A stretch of DNA of 64,000 nucleotides, taken from assembly GCF_018141445.1 (NCBI RefSeq), contig NZ_CP058649.1:2375001-2439000 (forward strand), read 5' to 3'. Positions 54,001 through 63,061 of this stretch are shown here, piece after piece. The notes beneath the pieces were generated by a model that was not told the origin of the DNA, did no database searches, and was given only the letters and a program-made list of their open reading frames with translations. Position numbers and translations under genes: made by a program. Position 1 is the first letter of the stretch, and every line of letters starts with the position of its first letter. The stretch comes from Vallitalea pronyensis (GTDB lineage Bacteria > Bacillota > Clostridia > Lachnospirales > Vallitaleaceae).

Positions 54001-57000
54001 ATGAAGAAAAAAATAGTGAGTTTAGTCATTATGATTGCTCTTGTTGTAACGATTTTTACAAGCCGTTCATTACATCAAGATATTGTTGTCAATGCGGAAG
54101 AATTTCGAAACGGTTATGCACTGATACCTGATCAGTTTGATTCAACAGGTATTCATTTGGACACGACATTTTTATTAAAACCTGAAGGCAGTACAAAGCT
54201 GACGTCAGATGACGTACAGAAGAAACTCCAAATGGAGCCTGCTATACCATTTGCTGTTACGAAAGTGGAAGAAGGATTCCGTATTACATTGGAAAAATCC
54301 ATGAACTTAGACAGTTTGTATCAATTTTCATTTGAAGACGTTTCTTGGGTGTTCCAAACAAGGTCAGAATTTGCACTTCTAGGTGTTTTACCAAGACATG
54401 AGTCTTCCAATGTACCTGTTAATACAGGGATTGAATTTTATTTTAACCAGGCAAATGCTGAGATTGAAAAGTTCTTTCAAATTGAGCCAAAAGTTTCAGG
54501 AAAGTTTGAAACCCATGGTAAAGCTGTTGTGTTTGCACCTAAAGGCGGCTTAAAGCCAGGAACCATCTACACCGTAACCCTTAAAAAAGGTGCCAGCCTA
54601 AAAGGGTCTGAGCAACAATTAAAAGAAGATTTTGTCTTCCAATTTGAAACATCTCCAGAAGGGAATAGTGAACAACAAAATCCATTAGGACAATTCAATT
54701 TTTTAAATATAGTCAATGAATTTGGGACGAAAGAAGTACCTCGTGTTCCCATCAATTATTATGTTTATGATACCAAGAAAGCGAAAGATGACATGGACAT
54801 TAATGTCTATGCTTATAAAACCATAGATGATTTCACCTCCGCTCTAAAAACCTATAGTGAAGTTCCCAGATGGTCTTATTTGAGCAGAGAAAAGACAGCA
54901 TTAAGCGTAAAGGGTTTGTCGAAAGTTCAATCATTCACACAACCCCTTAGGCTTCAAGAATTTGATGAACATTTTATAGAACTACCAGAAGCTTTACCAG
55001 CAGGTTATTATGTCATAGATGGTCATTGGAAAGATATTAACTTCCAAACTCTTATACAAGTAACGGATATTAGCTTTTATTATATTGGTGGCGGTCATAA
55101 TACACCTATTCCCTTTGCAGAAAAGAGTACAAATAACCCATCAGGTGGCAAAGATAATCTTTTATGGATTAATGATTTGAAAACAGGTAAATCCATAGAA
55201 GGTGCTCAGGTGGCAAGAGTTGGTGCAACTGACAAGTATACCAGTGATGCTTCAGGGGTTGTTCAAATGGCTTCTACAAAAGAAGAAGATGACCAATCAG
55301 CTATCTATACCATCAATGACGGTGAACGAAGCGCTGTTTTCATGTCAATGGGTATCTATGGTAGGAAAGGTTATAATGAAGCCAATCATTGGCGTTATCT
55401 ACAAACGGATAGAGGCCTATATCAACCGGATGATACAGTGGAATTCTTTGGTTTCTTACAAGGTCGCTATAAAGATGAAGAAATCAACGAGTTAACCATT
55501 GAGATTACCCAGAGTAACTGGTATTTCTGGAAATATATGCCTTATGCAGGTGATGATTTAGCCTTAGAAAAAGTAACAGTAAAAGCAGACCATGGATTTT
55601 TTGATGGTAAGATTCAACTACCTTATTTAGACGAAGGCAGTTATCAAGTATCTGTTCGTCATAAGGATGAAATTGTAGCCAGTCAATATATTCAAGTGGA
55701 ACAATATACCAAACCTGCTTATAAACTTGAAATGGATAAAGATAAAGAAGCTATCTTTATTGGTGAAAAAGTAACCTTTAATATTAACACGTTATTTTTT
55801 GAAGGCACTCCTGTAGCCAATCTTGAAGTGAACTATAATCTTAATGGTATGGAACATCGTAATGGTACAGAGAAATCAGATACAAAAGGGCAAGTGAATG
55901 TGGACTACAAGCCGGATTATGTAAAGGATACACAGGGTATTCAACATATGAACATCAGTGCCTTTGCCAAGTTACCAGAATCAGGTGAAATCTATGGCAA
56001 TGAAGATGTCCGCGTATTTGTTAATGATATTCATGTCAACATTGAAGCCAAAAGAGAAGATAAAGAAGGTACATTATCCTTAGATGTTCATGAATATGAT
56101 CTTAGCCGATTAAATAATGGTACCGCAGAACACGATAATGATTACTTGGGTTCAGTGAAGCCTGGTCAAACAATAACAGGAACCATCTATAAAAACGAAT
56201 GGATCAAACGTGAAGTAGGCGAGTACTATGATTTCATTAACAAGGTTGTGCGTAAGCGTTATGAATATGATAAGAAAAAAACCAAAGTTAAAGATATCAC
56301 CCTCACCACAGACCAAGAAGGAAAAGCCACAACATCCCTTCAATTTGACCAAATAACCAGCTGTTATTACAGTGCTGAATTAAACACCGTTGATGGTAAT
56401 GGCAGAAAGATGACATTTGATGCTCATTTTAGTAAAAGATGGCACTATACACCTTATGAAGGTGATGCTTATAAACTTCAATCCGATAAAGATGTTTTTG
56501 ATGTGGATGAAGATATGACATTAACATTTGTGAATAAAGATGAACCACTTAAGGGCGGCAATTATCTCTACATGACGGCTCAAAATGGTATACACGATTA
56601 CCATGTAAGTGATCAGTCCACCTATACAAGAACATTTGATGCAAGCTTAATACCGAATGCGACCATTAGAGGGGTGTATTTTAACGGTAAAACCTATGTA
56701 CAACAAGATTTTAGTGCCAGGTTTAATATAGAATCTAAAAAGCTTGTATTTGAAGCCAAAACCGATAAAGACGCGTACAAACCAGGGGAGACATGTACCG
56801 TTACATTAACAGCCAAAATCTATTCAAAAGAAGAAGGCAAGCATATACCAGCTAAAGATGTTTATGTCAATGCAAGTCTAGTAGATGAAGCATTATTAAA
56901 GTTGAATGATCAAGAGATTAATACGTTAGAAGAATTGTATAGTCATATTGACAGTGGTTTAGGTATGAGTTACATGTCTCATAGCAACCGGAATCATAAT

Positions 57001-58989
57001 GTGTTTATGTATCGAGGATATGGCATGGTGGTTGAAGAATTAACCAAGGAAGCTATGCCTCAAGCAGCTAATATGAAATTTGATATGGCCATGGACGATA
57101 GCCTAGAATCTGGATCCGTCTATGTGAGATCTGTATTTAAAGACACAGCTTTATTCAAAACCATCAAATTAAATGAGCAAGGTGAGGGTACTTTCTCATT
57201 TACATTACCAGATAATGTGACGTCATGGCGTATGACTTTTGCAGGTATTTCCAAGTCGTTACAAGCAGGAACCAATAAAGAAGAAGTCATTGTGTCATTA
57301 CCATATTTTATAAACACAAGTCTTGCTAAGACTTATCTCGTAGGGGACCAACCATTTGTTGGTGTGAGTGTATATGGAAAAGCATTAAAAGAAGGCGAGA
57401 AGATAGACTATCTTGTGACAGCAGAAGGTACGGATTTTAAAGCGACAGCTACAGGAAAAGCTTTTGAACGTGTGAACATCCCATTATGGGAAATGAAAGA
57501 AGGTTCTTACGATCTTGTCATAAAAGCCAAGTCAGAATCAGGTTATACAGATGGTCTTCAACAAACCATTAACGTGGTTACAACGTATCATGAAATGCAA
57601 GTAGCCGATTACTACGATTTGAAAAAAGGTTTAAAAATTAAGACCAATGATAAAGGGTTGACCACCATCATGATGCTTGATCAAGGTAAAGCCAAGTTTT
57701 TACCAAGCCTTTATGGATTAGCTTATAGCGGTGGAAAAAGAGTGGATCAGAAATATCTAGGCTATCAGGTGAGTGCATTCTTAAAAGAGCACTTTGACTT
57801 AGATGAGATTATTAAAGATGAAGTGAAAATTTCAGATTATGAAATACCTGAAGGCGGTATAGCATTACTACCTTATGCCGACAGTGATCTTGAAACAACC
57901 GTGAAGCTATTACCTATCATTAAAGATCAGATTAATACCCAGAAGATGACGTTATACTTACGTAATGAACTTCAAAACAAAGCCAGTAGAAATCATGCAG
58001 CAGCCCTTTATGGATTGGCTATTCTAGGTGAACCTGTGTTAAATGAATTAGAGCGTTATGATACAATATCTAATAACACTTTAAAAGACCAGTTATATCT
58101 GGCGTTAGCATACAGTGAAGTGGGAGATACCTATAAAGCTAAAATCATATACGATAATAAGGTAGCGAAACATGTGGAGAGTTATGATGCCGTTAAGCGT
58201 GTAAAATATGGTAAGTCAACAGATGATTATCTTGTATACTCAGCTCTTACCATGGTATTAGCCTCTAAACTAAACATGGAAGATCGTGACCTATTCCATG
58301 CTTATGTTACCAGTGAATACTCAGAAGAGGTACTGACAAATATTGAAGAATTCGTCTATGTGATGCAAGAGTTTGATAAGGTGACCGATGAAAAAGCTAA
58401 AGTGACCTATCGTTATCAAGGTAAAACCGTTGAGAAGGTGTTAGAAGGCGGATGGTATGAAAACATCAAAATACCTTCTAAAAACTTATCGGCACTGGAC
58501 ATTCAAAAAGTTGAAGGTGACGTTGCACTTGTAGCCATTTACAATAAATCAGCTGTAATTGACCGGAAACAAGATGAGCATATTACCATTAACCGCACCT
58601 ATTATGATTATGCAACAGGTAAGCAACAAAATACATTTAATGAATCGGATATTGTTAAAGTTGTTTTGGATGTGGATATAGATCAAAAGGCGATCGACAA
58701 TTACTACACCATTACAGACTATGTACCATCTGGCCTGGCACCCATAGCTAATTCAAGAAAATTTGGACTTAGAGATACAGATAATTACTATTATTACAAA
58801 GATGTAGAGGGTCAAAAAGTAACCATGCATATTGGTAAGAATTATAAAGATAAGCCTGAATTATATTATTACGCAAGAGTTGTCACACCAGGAACCTATA
58901 AAGCAGAAGGTACCATTGTATCTGGAAGCCGTATAAGAGACAGCTTTAAAATATTAGAGATGAGTGAAATCAAGATAAATCATGAGTAA
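54001..58989 (+). CDS. Alpha-2-macroglobulin-like surface protein without thioester
   Basis: A 1,662-residue exported protein. A signal peptide or anchor occupies residues 1-31. An Ig-like (Big_5) domain follows at about 125-218 (LPRHESSNVPVNTGIEFYF...), then macroglobulin domains, with the typical LQTDRGLYQPDDTVEFFGFL near 468. The central A2M domain has LPDNVTSWRMTFAGIS near 1070, and a helical domain plus receptor-binding-like C-terminus complete the family layout. At the site of the thioester motif CxEQ the protein has KRVDQ (Arg1247 in the Cys position), so no thioester can form. Bacterial homologues trap proteases; a thioester-less one may have a structural or adhesive role. A good ribosome binding site (GGAAAGGGG) precedes the ATG. 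Confidence 0.88.
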   Translation: MKKKIVSLVIMIALVVTIFTSRSLHQDIVVNAEEFRNGYALIPDQFDSTGIHLDTTFLLKPEGSTKLTSDDVQKKLQMEPAIPFAVTKVEEGFRITLEKSMNLDSLYQFSFEDVSWVFQTRSEFALLGVLPRHESSNVPVNTGIEFYFNQANAEIEKFFQIEPKVSGKFETHGKAVVFAPKGGLKPGTIYTVTLKKGASLKGSEQQLKEDFVFQFETSPEGNSEQQNPLGQFNFLNIVNEFGTKEVPRVPINYYVYDTKKAKDDMDINVYAYKTIDDFTSALKTYSEVPRWSYLSREKTALSVKGLSKVQSFTQPLRLQEFDEHFIELPEALPAGYYVIDGHWKDINFQTLIQVTDISFYYIGGGHNTPIPFAEKSTNNPSGGKDNLLWINDLKTGKSIEGAQVARVGATDKYTSDASGVVQMASTKEEDDQSAIYTINDGERSAVFMSMGIYGRKGYNEANHWRYLQTDRGLYQPDDTVEFFGFLQGRYKDEEINELTIEITQSNWYFWKYMPYAGDDLALEKVTVKADHGFFDGKIQLPYLDEGSYQVSVRHKDEIVASQYIQVEQYTKPAYKLEMDKDKEAIFIGEKVTFNINTLFFEGTPVANLEVNYNLNGMEHRNGTEKSDTKGQVNVDYKPDYVKDTQGIQHMNISAFAKLPESGEIYGNEDVRVFVNDIHVNIEAKREDKEGTLSLDVHEYDLSRLNNGTAEHDNDYLGSVKPGQTITGTIYKNEWIKREVGEYYDFINKVVRKRYEYDKKKTKVKDITLTTDQEGKATTSLQFDQITSCYYSAELNTVDGNGRKMTFDAHFSKRWHYTPYEGDAYKLQSDKDVFDVDEDMTLTFVNKDEPLKGGNYLYMTAQNGIHDYHVSDQSTYTRTFDASLIPNATIRGVYFNGKTYVQQDFSARFNIESKKLVFEAKTDKDAYKPGETCTVTLTAKIYSKEEGKHIPAKDVYVNASLVDEALLKLNDQEINTLEELYSHIDSGLGMSYMSHSNRNHNVFMYRGYGMVVEELTKEAMPQAANMKFDMAMDDSLESGSVYVRSVFKDTALFKTIKLNEQGEGTFSFTLPDNVTSWRMTFAGISKSLQAGTNKEEVIVSLPYFINTSLAKTYLVGDQPFVGVSVYGKALKEGEKIDYLVTAEGTDFKATATGKAFERVNIPLWEMKEGSYDLVIKAKSESGYTDGLQQTINVVTTYHEMQVADYYDLKKGLKIKTNDKGLTTIMMLDQGKAKFLPSLYGLAYSGGKRVDQKYLGYQVSAFLKEHFDLDEIIKDEVKISDYEIPEGGIALLPYADSDLETTVKLLPIIKDQINTQKMTLYLRNELQNKASRNHAAALYGLAILGEPVLNELERYDTISNNTLKDQLYLALAYSEVGDTYKAKIIYDNKVAKHVESYDAVKRVKYGKSTDDYLVYSALTMVLASKLNMEDRDLFHAYVTSEYSEEVLTNIEEFVYVMQEFDKVTDEKAKVTYRYQGKTVEKVLEGGWYENIKIPSKNLSALDIQKVEGDVALVAIYNKSAVIDRKQDEHITINRTYYDYATGKQQNTFNESDIVKVVLDVDIDQKAIDNYYTITDYVPSGLAPIANSRKFGLRDTDNYYYYKDVEGQKVTMHIGKNYKDKPELYYYARVVTPGTYKAEGTIVSGSRIRDSFKILEMSEIKINHE

Positions 58990-58998
58990 GTGAAATGG

Positions 58999-59035
58999 AG
59001 AAAGCAATCATCCATGGGGTGATTGCTTTCTTTCT
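58999..59035 (+). terminator. Rho-independent terminator after the macroglobulin gene
   Basis: GAAAGCAATCA pairs perfectly with TGATTGCTTTC around a nine-base loop, followed by a T-rich run. Confidence 0.88.
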
Positions 59036-59120
59036 TATGAAGAAAATTATTTGAAATTAGCATATGAAATAGAAGCTTTTTCATATGCCTCATGGATACT
59101 TTCTTAAGGAAACAACTTGG
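59034..59120 (+). repeat. Dispersed hairpin repeat, copy B
   Basis: It starts CTTATGAAGAAAATT and shares TTGAAATTAGCATATG, AATAGAAGCTTTTTCATATG and GGATACTTTCTTAAGG with copy A at 48831-48914. CATATG...CATATG and ATGAA...TTCAT allow folding like copy A, although several stem bases differ. It lies between the terminator of the macroglobulin gene and the stop of the convergent selU gene. Confidence 0.75.
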
Positions 59121-59123
59121 TTG

Positions 59124-60176
59124 TTATTTGCTGCTTTCTTTTTTGTGAATATCAATGAGGTTTTTAACAGCTGTATCTAAATCAGCTGAATTAATTTCAT
59201 AATCAAATGTACCATAGAATTTCTTCCATTTTTTATACATAGGATCATAATAATGGTCCAGTAGCAGGCTAACAAATGCGTGTAAGTTTCTTGTTTCCAA
59301 GTCATGTACCATTTTATTATAATCCGCATTGGATAGGTAAGATTTTATACATGAAAGAGCTTCCTTGATTTGATTAAAGTTTGCCTCAGGTATACCTTGG
59401 CTTTGCATATAATCGTCAATAAGCAGCTGAATACGTAACGCTTTATCTAAGTGGATCATGACGTGAATACCAGTCTTAATGTGATGCATGGCATAGGCAG
59501 GTACCGTTCTTTTGCCTATTTTTGTACTTTCTGCCTCTACAAAAACCATGTTGTCACCAAAAGCTTTGTTTTTATTATAAATGGCCGTTTCAAAAGCTTT
59601 TTGGGAGGGTTGTTCACCAAGACCAACACCACCAAAGACAGACCCTCGGTGATGAGCTAATCCTTCGAGATCCAGAACAGGCATGCCAGCTTTTTCAAGT
59701 GCTTTTAGAAGTAAGGTTTTACCACAACCAGTATAACCATGAAGTACAATATATGGCGATGGTGTATCCAAACGCCTTTCAAAATCACGAAGAACATAAT
59801 GGCGATAAGCTTTATAACCACCTTCTAATTGGAAAATAGGCAGGTGCATAAGGGACATGACTGTAGCAATGGATTTACTTCGCATACCTCCACGCCAACA
59901 AAAAATAACGATTTTGCTATAACCTTTTGACACCGTTTTAATTTTTTGATACATATCCGGTAGTTTATGGCATGCAATGTCAAACCCATTTTCTTTGGCT
60001 GTGGTTTTACTGATGTTTTTATAGGTGTGACCTAGCATAGCCCGTTCATCGTTATCAAACACAGGTATATTAATAGCACCGGGTATGGTATCTTCTGCAT
60101 ATTCTAGTGGTGATCGAACATCTATGAAAATGACTCGGTCCATATGCAGACAAGTATCTATGGTAATGGTATTCAT
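59124..60176 (-). CDS. mnmH: tRNA 2-selenouridine synthase
   Basis: A 350-residue enzyme (also called SelU or YbbB) that replaces sulfur by selenium in the wobble 2-thiouridine of Lys, Glu and Gln tRNAs. The N-terminal rhodanese domain has FIDVRSPLEY and the catalytic cysteine in FCWRGGMRSKS (about residue 97). The C-terminal P-loop domain starts HGYTGCGKTLLLKAL (about 148) and has the LAHHRGSVFGG motif. ATG 60176 follows AGAGGAT; an in-frame start 22 codons upstream is unlikely. It implies selenophosphate supply (selD), which is not in the window. Confidence 0.92.
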   Translation of the reverse strand: MNTITIDTCLHMDRVIFIDVRSPLEYAEDTIPGAINIPVFDNDERAMLGHTYKNISKTTAKENGFDIACHKLPDMYQKIKTVSKGYSKIVIFCWRGGMRSKSIATVMSLMHLPIFQLEGGYKAYRHYVLRDFERRLDTPSPYIVLHGYTGCGKTLLLKALEKAGMPVLDLEGLAHHRGSVFGGVGLGEQPSQKAFETAIYNKNKAFGDNMVFVEAESTKIGKRTVPAYAMHHIKTGIHVMIHLDKALRIQLLIDDYMQSQGIPEANFNQIKEALSCIKSYLSNADYNKMVHDLETRNLHAFVSLLLDHYYDPMYKKWKKFYGTFDYEINSADLDTAVKNLIDIHKKESSK

Positions 60177-60361
60177 GTTGAAATCCTCTTTTCTATAGTA
60201 TTCGACTTCTATAGTATACAGTATTAACCTTGTGTTCATCAATATAAAATCTTAATGCTAAACAGATATCAATATTATCATGAAACTTATTGGCATTTGC
60301 TAATAATGGGTATATAATGAATAAGGGCGTATAGATAATGAATAAGTAAAGGGTGAAGAAC

Positions 60362-61237
60362 ATGTGTATTACGATTACAACTTTAATTGAAAACAGTGGA
60401 GGAGGTAATGGTTTATACCAAGAACACGGTTTGTCTTTTTATGTTCAGGTAGACCAGCACAACATCCTCTTTGATACGGGGCAGAGTGATAAGTTTTTAC
60501 ATAATGCAGAGGTATTAGGTGTGGATATGACAACACTGAATGATGTCATTATTAGTCATCGGCATTATGACCATGGTGGAGGTTATCCATATTTAGTGGA
60601 TCGTTTGCAAGTGCAACCCACATTGCACATTAGTAAACATTTTTTTGTCGAAAAATACGCCCTTAATGAGGGAGAGTACCGAACAAAGGATACATGTATT
60701 CATGAAGACGCTATAAACCGTCATCATATTCCTACAGAACTTGTTCGTGATAAGATTAAGTACATAGCTAGAGATGTTTTTATCGTCGGTAATTTTCAAG
60801 AACAGATAGATTTCGAAAAAACAGATAACCATTTTTTTATCAAAAAGGATGGTAAGTATGTACGGGACAGTTTTAGAGATGAGATTGCCCTATGCATTAA
60901 AACATTTGAGGGGCTTATTGTCATGGTTGGCTGTTCTCATCCAGGTATTGTTACCATGTTGACATCCATTGTGAAACGTACAGGTGAATCCATCTACATG
61001 GTTATTGGTGGAACACATCTCATTCACGCCAGTGACCAACGCATTAAAAAAACCATGGATTATTTTACAAAACAAGATATCGATTACATTGGTGTATCCC
61101 ATTGTACTGGAGAAACGGCAACGGATGCTATGCAATCCATGAAAGGTTATTTTTTAAATAAAACCGGTACAGTCATACATATTGGTAAATATGGGGAAGT
61201 TAGCATAAGTCATTCCGATGACCATATTGTGCCATAA
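60362..61237 (+). CDS. Metallo-beta-lactamase-fold hydrolase
   Basis: A 291-residue protein with the metal motif SHRHYDHGGG (HxHxDH) near residue 64 and CSHPGIVTMLTSI, GGTHLI and SHCTGETATDAM as further ligand segments. The opening ITITTLIENSGG...HGLSFYV is typical of the archaeal/clostridial group annotated as dihydropterin-6-methyl-ribofuranosylaminobenzene phosphate synthase, although the activity of bacterial members is unproven. ATG 60362 lies eight bases after AAAGGG; an in-frame GTG at 60353 overlaps that site. Confidence 0.87.
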   Translation: MCITITTLIENSGGGNGLYQEHGLSFYVQVDQHNILFDTGQSDKFLHNAEVLGVDMTTLNDVIISHRHYDHGGGYPYLVDRLQVQPTLHISKHFFVEKYALNEGEYRTKDTCIHEDAINRHHIPTELVRDKIKYIARDVFIVGNFQEQIDFEKTDNHFFIKKDGKYVRDSFRDEIALCIKTFEGLIVMVGCSHPGIVTMLTSIVKRTGESIYMVIGGTHLIHASDQRIKKTMDYFTKQDIDYIGVSHCTGETATDAMQSMKGYFLNKTGTVIHIGKYGEVSISHSDDHIVP

Positions 61238-61252
61238 TAAAAAATGTTATAC

Positions 61253-61299
61253 AAAAACTCGCTCAATGATGATTTGATTATCCATTGGGCGAGTTTTTC
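61253..61299 (+). terminator. Rho-independent terminator
   Basis: AAAAACTCGCTCAATG pairs with CATTGGGCGAGTTTTT (one mismatch) around a 14-base loop. It is strong and may work in both directions. Confidence 0.88.
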
Positions 61300-61301
61300 T
61301 T

Positions 61302-61324
61302 CTTTAGGAATGCTCATGAAATTA
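61302..61324 (+). repeat. Dispersed hairpin repeat, partial copy D
   Basis: CTTTAGGAATGCTCATGAAA and the next three bases match the first 25 bases of copy A (48831 onward) with few changes; the rest of the unit is missing. It lies 30 bases before the 129-bp inverted-repeat element. Confidence 0.5.
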
Positions 61325-61353
61325 CACAAGTTATTATGAAATTACCGAGTGGA

Positions 61354-61482
61354 AATAGTAAAGGGGAATATGGAGCTACGAGCCACGGACGGCGAGTTCA
61401 GCATGGGTTCAAGCAACTTTTACAAGTTGCACTATTAAACATGGACGTTTAATCTGCTGACGTAATATTCCCTTTTACTATT
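61354..61482. repeat. 129-bp MITE-like or structured-RNA element with 18-bp inverted ends
   Basis: AATAGTAAAGGGGAATAT (61354-61371) and its inverted copy (61465-61482) differ at one position. Inside are further pairings GCAACTT/AAGTTGC, ATTAAAC/GTTTAAT and CAGCA/TGCTG, so the transcript would form a branched structure. It contains no gene and no clear target duplication. It could be a miniature inverted-repeat element or a non-coding RNA; the sequence alone does not decide. Confidence 0.65.
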
Positions 61483-61521
61483 GGAACGACTGTTGTTACA
61501 GTGGGAATGTTCTCTAATCAA

Positions 61522-62493
61522 TTATTTACGAATAAAAATCTGTGTAAACATGTTGCCATATTGTCCACCTTTTTGAATACCCACACCAATATGTGTATAC
61601 TCTGAGCTTAGAATATTTTGACGATGACCAGGAGAATTCATAAGGGCTTCGTGAGCTTTATCAACAGTTTGATTACCTGCAATGTTTTCTCCAGCTTTAA
61701 TATAACTTACGCCAAAGTTTTTGAGCATATCAAAGGGGCTACCATAAGTTGGTGAGTTATGACTGAAATAATTCTTATCAATCATATCTTTGGACTTAAT
61801 TCTTGCTATCTCCGATAATTCATTATCGGCTTGTAATGCTGGAAGACCATTTTGTTTACGTGACTGATTAACAAGGTTAATCATTTGTTGCTCGCCACTG
61901 GATATACTTTGGTTAGTGGTTGTGTTTTGGTTTCCATTAGCTGTTGCATTATCATTTGGTGCTGTTGTATTAGGTGTTGCAGCATTATTAGGTGCTGGTG
62001 TTGTGTCTCTTCCTGGAGTCGTTGCCGTACTGCCTGGTGTAGTTGGTGCTCCATTTGCACCAGGTGTACGCATGATATTACCAGGTAATTGTGGGGTTTT
62101 GCCACCACCAGGCATGTTTACATTTGGGGTACCTTGGGGTGCATTCATATTGGTTTTATTAGGTTGTTGAGGTGTTACAGGTGTACATTGTGCTTGTGGC
62201 ACAAAACCAATTTTATTATTGGGGAGTTGTACGCAATACCAATCATCATTGACTTTGCTTAAAACATTTAAATTGGTATTTTTGTTGGCACTTTGTAAAA
62301 CTTGTGAATTGGGGTCACAGCCCACAGTCACATTAGCTTTGGGTGCTGTAATTTGAACAGCTTTTACTTCGCCAGTTTCGTTAATAGAAGATTCAACGCC
62401 TTTTACAGGCTCATCTTCTTTTGTTGTACATGCTACATTGAATACCATCAAGAGCATCATACATGACAATAATAGCGCTTTTATTTTTTTCAT
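61522..62493 (-). CDS. CAP-domain (SCP/YkwD-like) lipoprotein with SH3-like domain
   Basis: A 323-residue exported lipoprotein. The signal ends in the lipobox NVAC (residue about 22). An SH3-like domain (about 40-105: NTNLNVLSKVNDDWYCVQLPNNKIGFV) suggests wall binding. A Pro/Thr/Asn-rich linker of about 95 residues leads to a CAP domain (about 200-323) with INLVNQSRKQNGL, SHNSPTYGSPFDML, AGENIAGNQT and SPGHRQNILSSEYTHIGVG, including the family histidine and glutamates. The ATG at 62493 follows AAGGAGG. YkwD-like proteins occur on clostridial cell and spore surfaces; the function is unknown. Confidence 0.92.
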   Translation of the reverse strand: MKKIKALLLSCMMLLMVFNVACTTKEDEPVKGVESSINETGEVKAVQITAPKANVTVGCDPNSQVLQSANKNTNLNVLSKVNDDWYCVQLPNNKIGFVPQAQCTPVTPQQPNKTNMNAPQGTPNVNMPGGGKTPQLPGNIMRTPGANGAPTTPGSTATTPGRDTTPAPNNAATPNTTAPNDNATANGNQNTTTNQSISSGEQQMINLVNQSRKQNGLPALQADNELSEIARIKSKDMIDKNYFSHNSPTYGSPFDMLKNFGVSYIKAGENIAGNQTVDKAHEALMNSPGHRQNILSSEYTHIGVGIQKGGQYGNMFTQIFIRK

Positions 62494-62596
62494 GGTTACC
62501 TCCTTATAAAATGAATAAATGTGTTTCGTTTGAGCATTCAATCCTCTTTTTGATAGAACAAAAGAGGCTACGCCTCGTTCCGCAAAGCGGATTTGT

Positions 62597-62670
62597 CCGT
62601 TAGGAAAATTTCATTAGCACAAATGAGAATGATTCTATCTCATTTGTTAAATTGAGAACTTTCCTATAAG
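62597..62670 (-). repeat. Dispersed hairpin repeat, diverged inverted copy C
   Basis: On the minus strand it begins CTTATAGGAAA and ends TTTTCCTAACGG, the same outer arms as copy A. The interior differs and forms its own hairpin CAAATGAGA/TCTCATTTG. The relation to copies A and B rests on the outer arms only. Confidence 0.45.
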
Positions 62671-62714
62671 ATAAATACTCAAATACAAGATGAATACTCA
62701 AATACAAGATGAAT
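62668..62714. repeat. 19-bp tandem repeat, about 2.5 copies
   Basis: AAGATAAATACTCAAATAC and AAGATGAATACTCAAATAC follow each other directly, then AAGATGAAT. It differs by one base between units. Function unknown. Confidence 0.75.
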
Positions 62715-63061
62715 GAGAAGCTTGTGCTTCACCAATAATAAATAGAGAATGTGGTTTTTGACATCATTATTGGTTTGTATTCTCTCATATAATTAGTATC
62801 TGATGTACACAAAATATTATTAAAAAAAATACAAGTAATATAGGAGATATTTACCATTAAAAAATTATGAAAACAAGTATATCAACATACGTATATTAAG
62901 CGATAAGATGTAATTAATGGAATCATATGATTACTTAATTTTGCTAGACTTTCAGGTAGAAAGAAGATAGAATAATAGAGTAGAGACAGTATAAACTAAA
63001 AGCATTATAAGAAACCTATGATTAATCCATGCAAATGCAAGCATGCATAAAGGAGATGATA

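Larger units (their letters stand above)
62494..63061. other. Repeat-containing intergenic region
   Basis: About 570 bases without a gene. It has small hairpins GAGG/GCCTC near 62572 and CCGC/GCGG near 62580, repeat copy C, a 19-bp tandem repeat, and ACCAATAAT/ATTATTGGT (about 62732-62775). The second half is AT-rich and must hold the promoter of the oxidoreductase gene; no clear one was found. Confidence 0.5.

Noticed and set aside
61885-62170. Cysteine- or glycine-rich plus-strand reading frames opposite the CAP gene
   Set aside because: They are mirror readings of the low-complexity Pro/Thr/Asn linker of the lipoprotein and lack ribosome binding sites.
62624-62640. Fur/PerR-like box (AGAATGATTCT) upstream of the CAP lipoprotein
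   Set aside because: The sequence is the loop part of the hairpin CAAATGAGA/TCTCATTTG within repeat copy C, and only 10 of 14 positions match either consensus.
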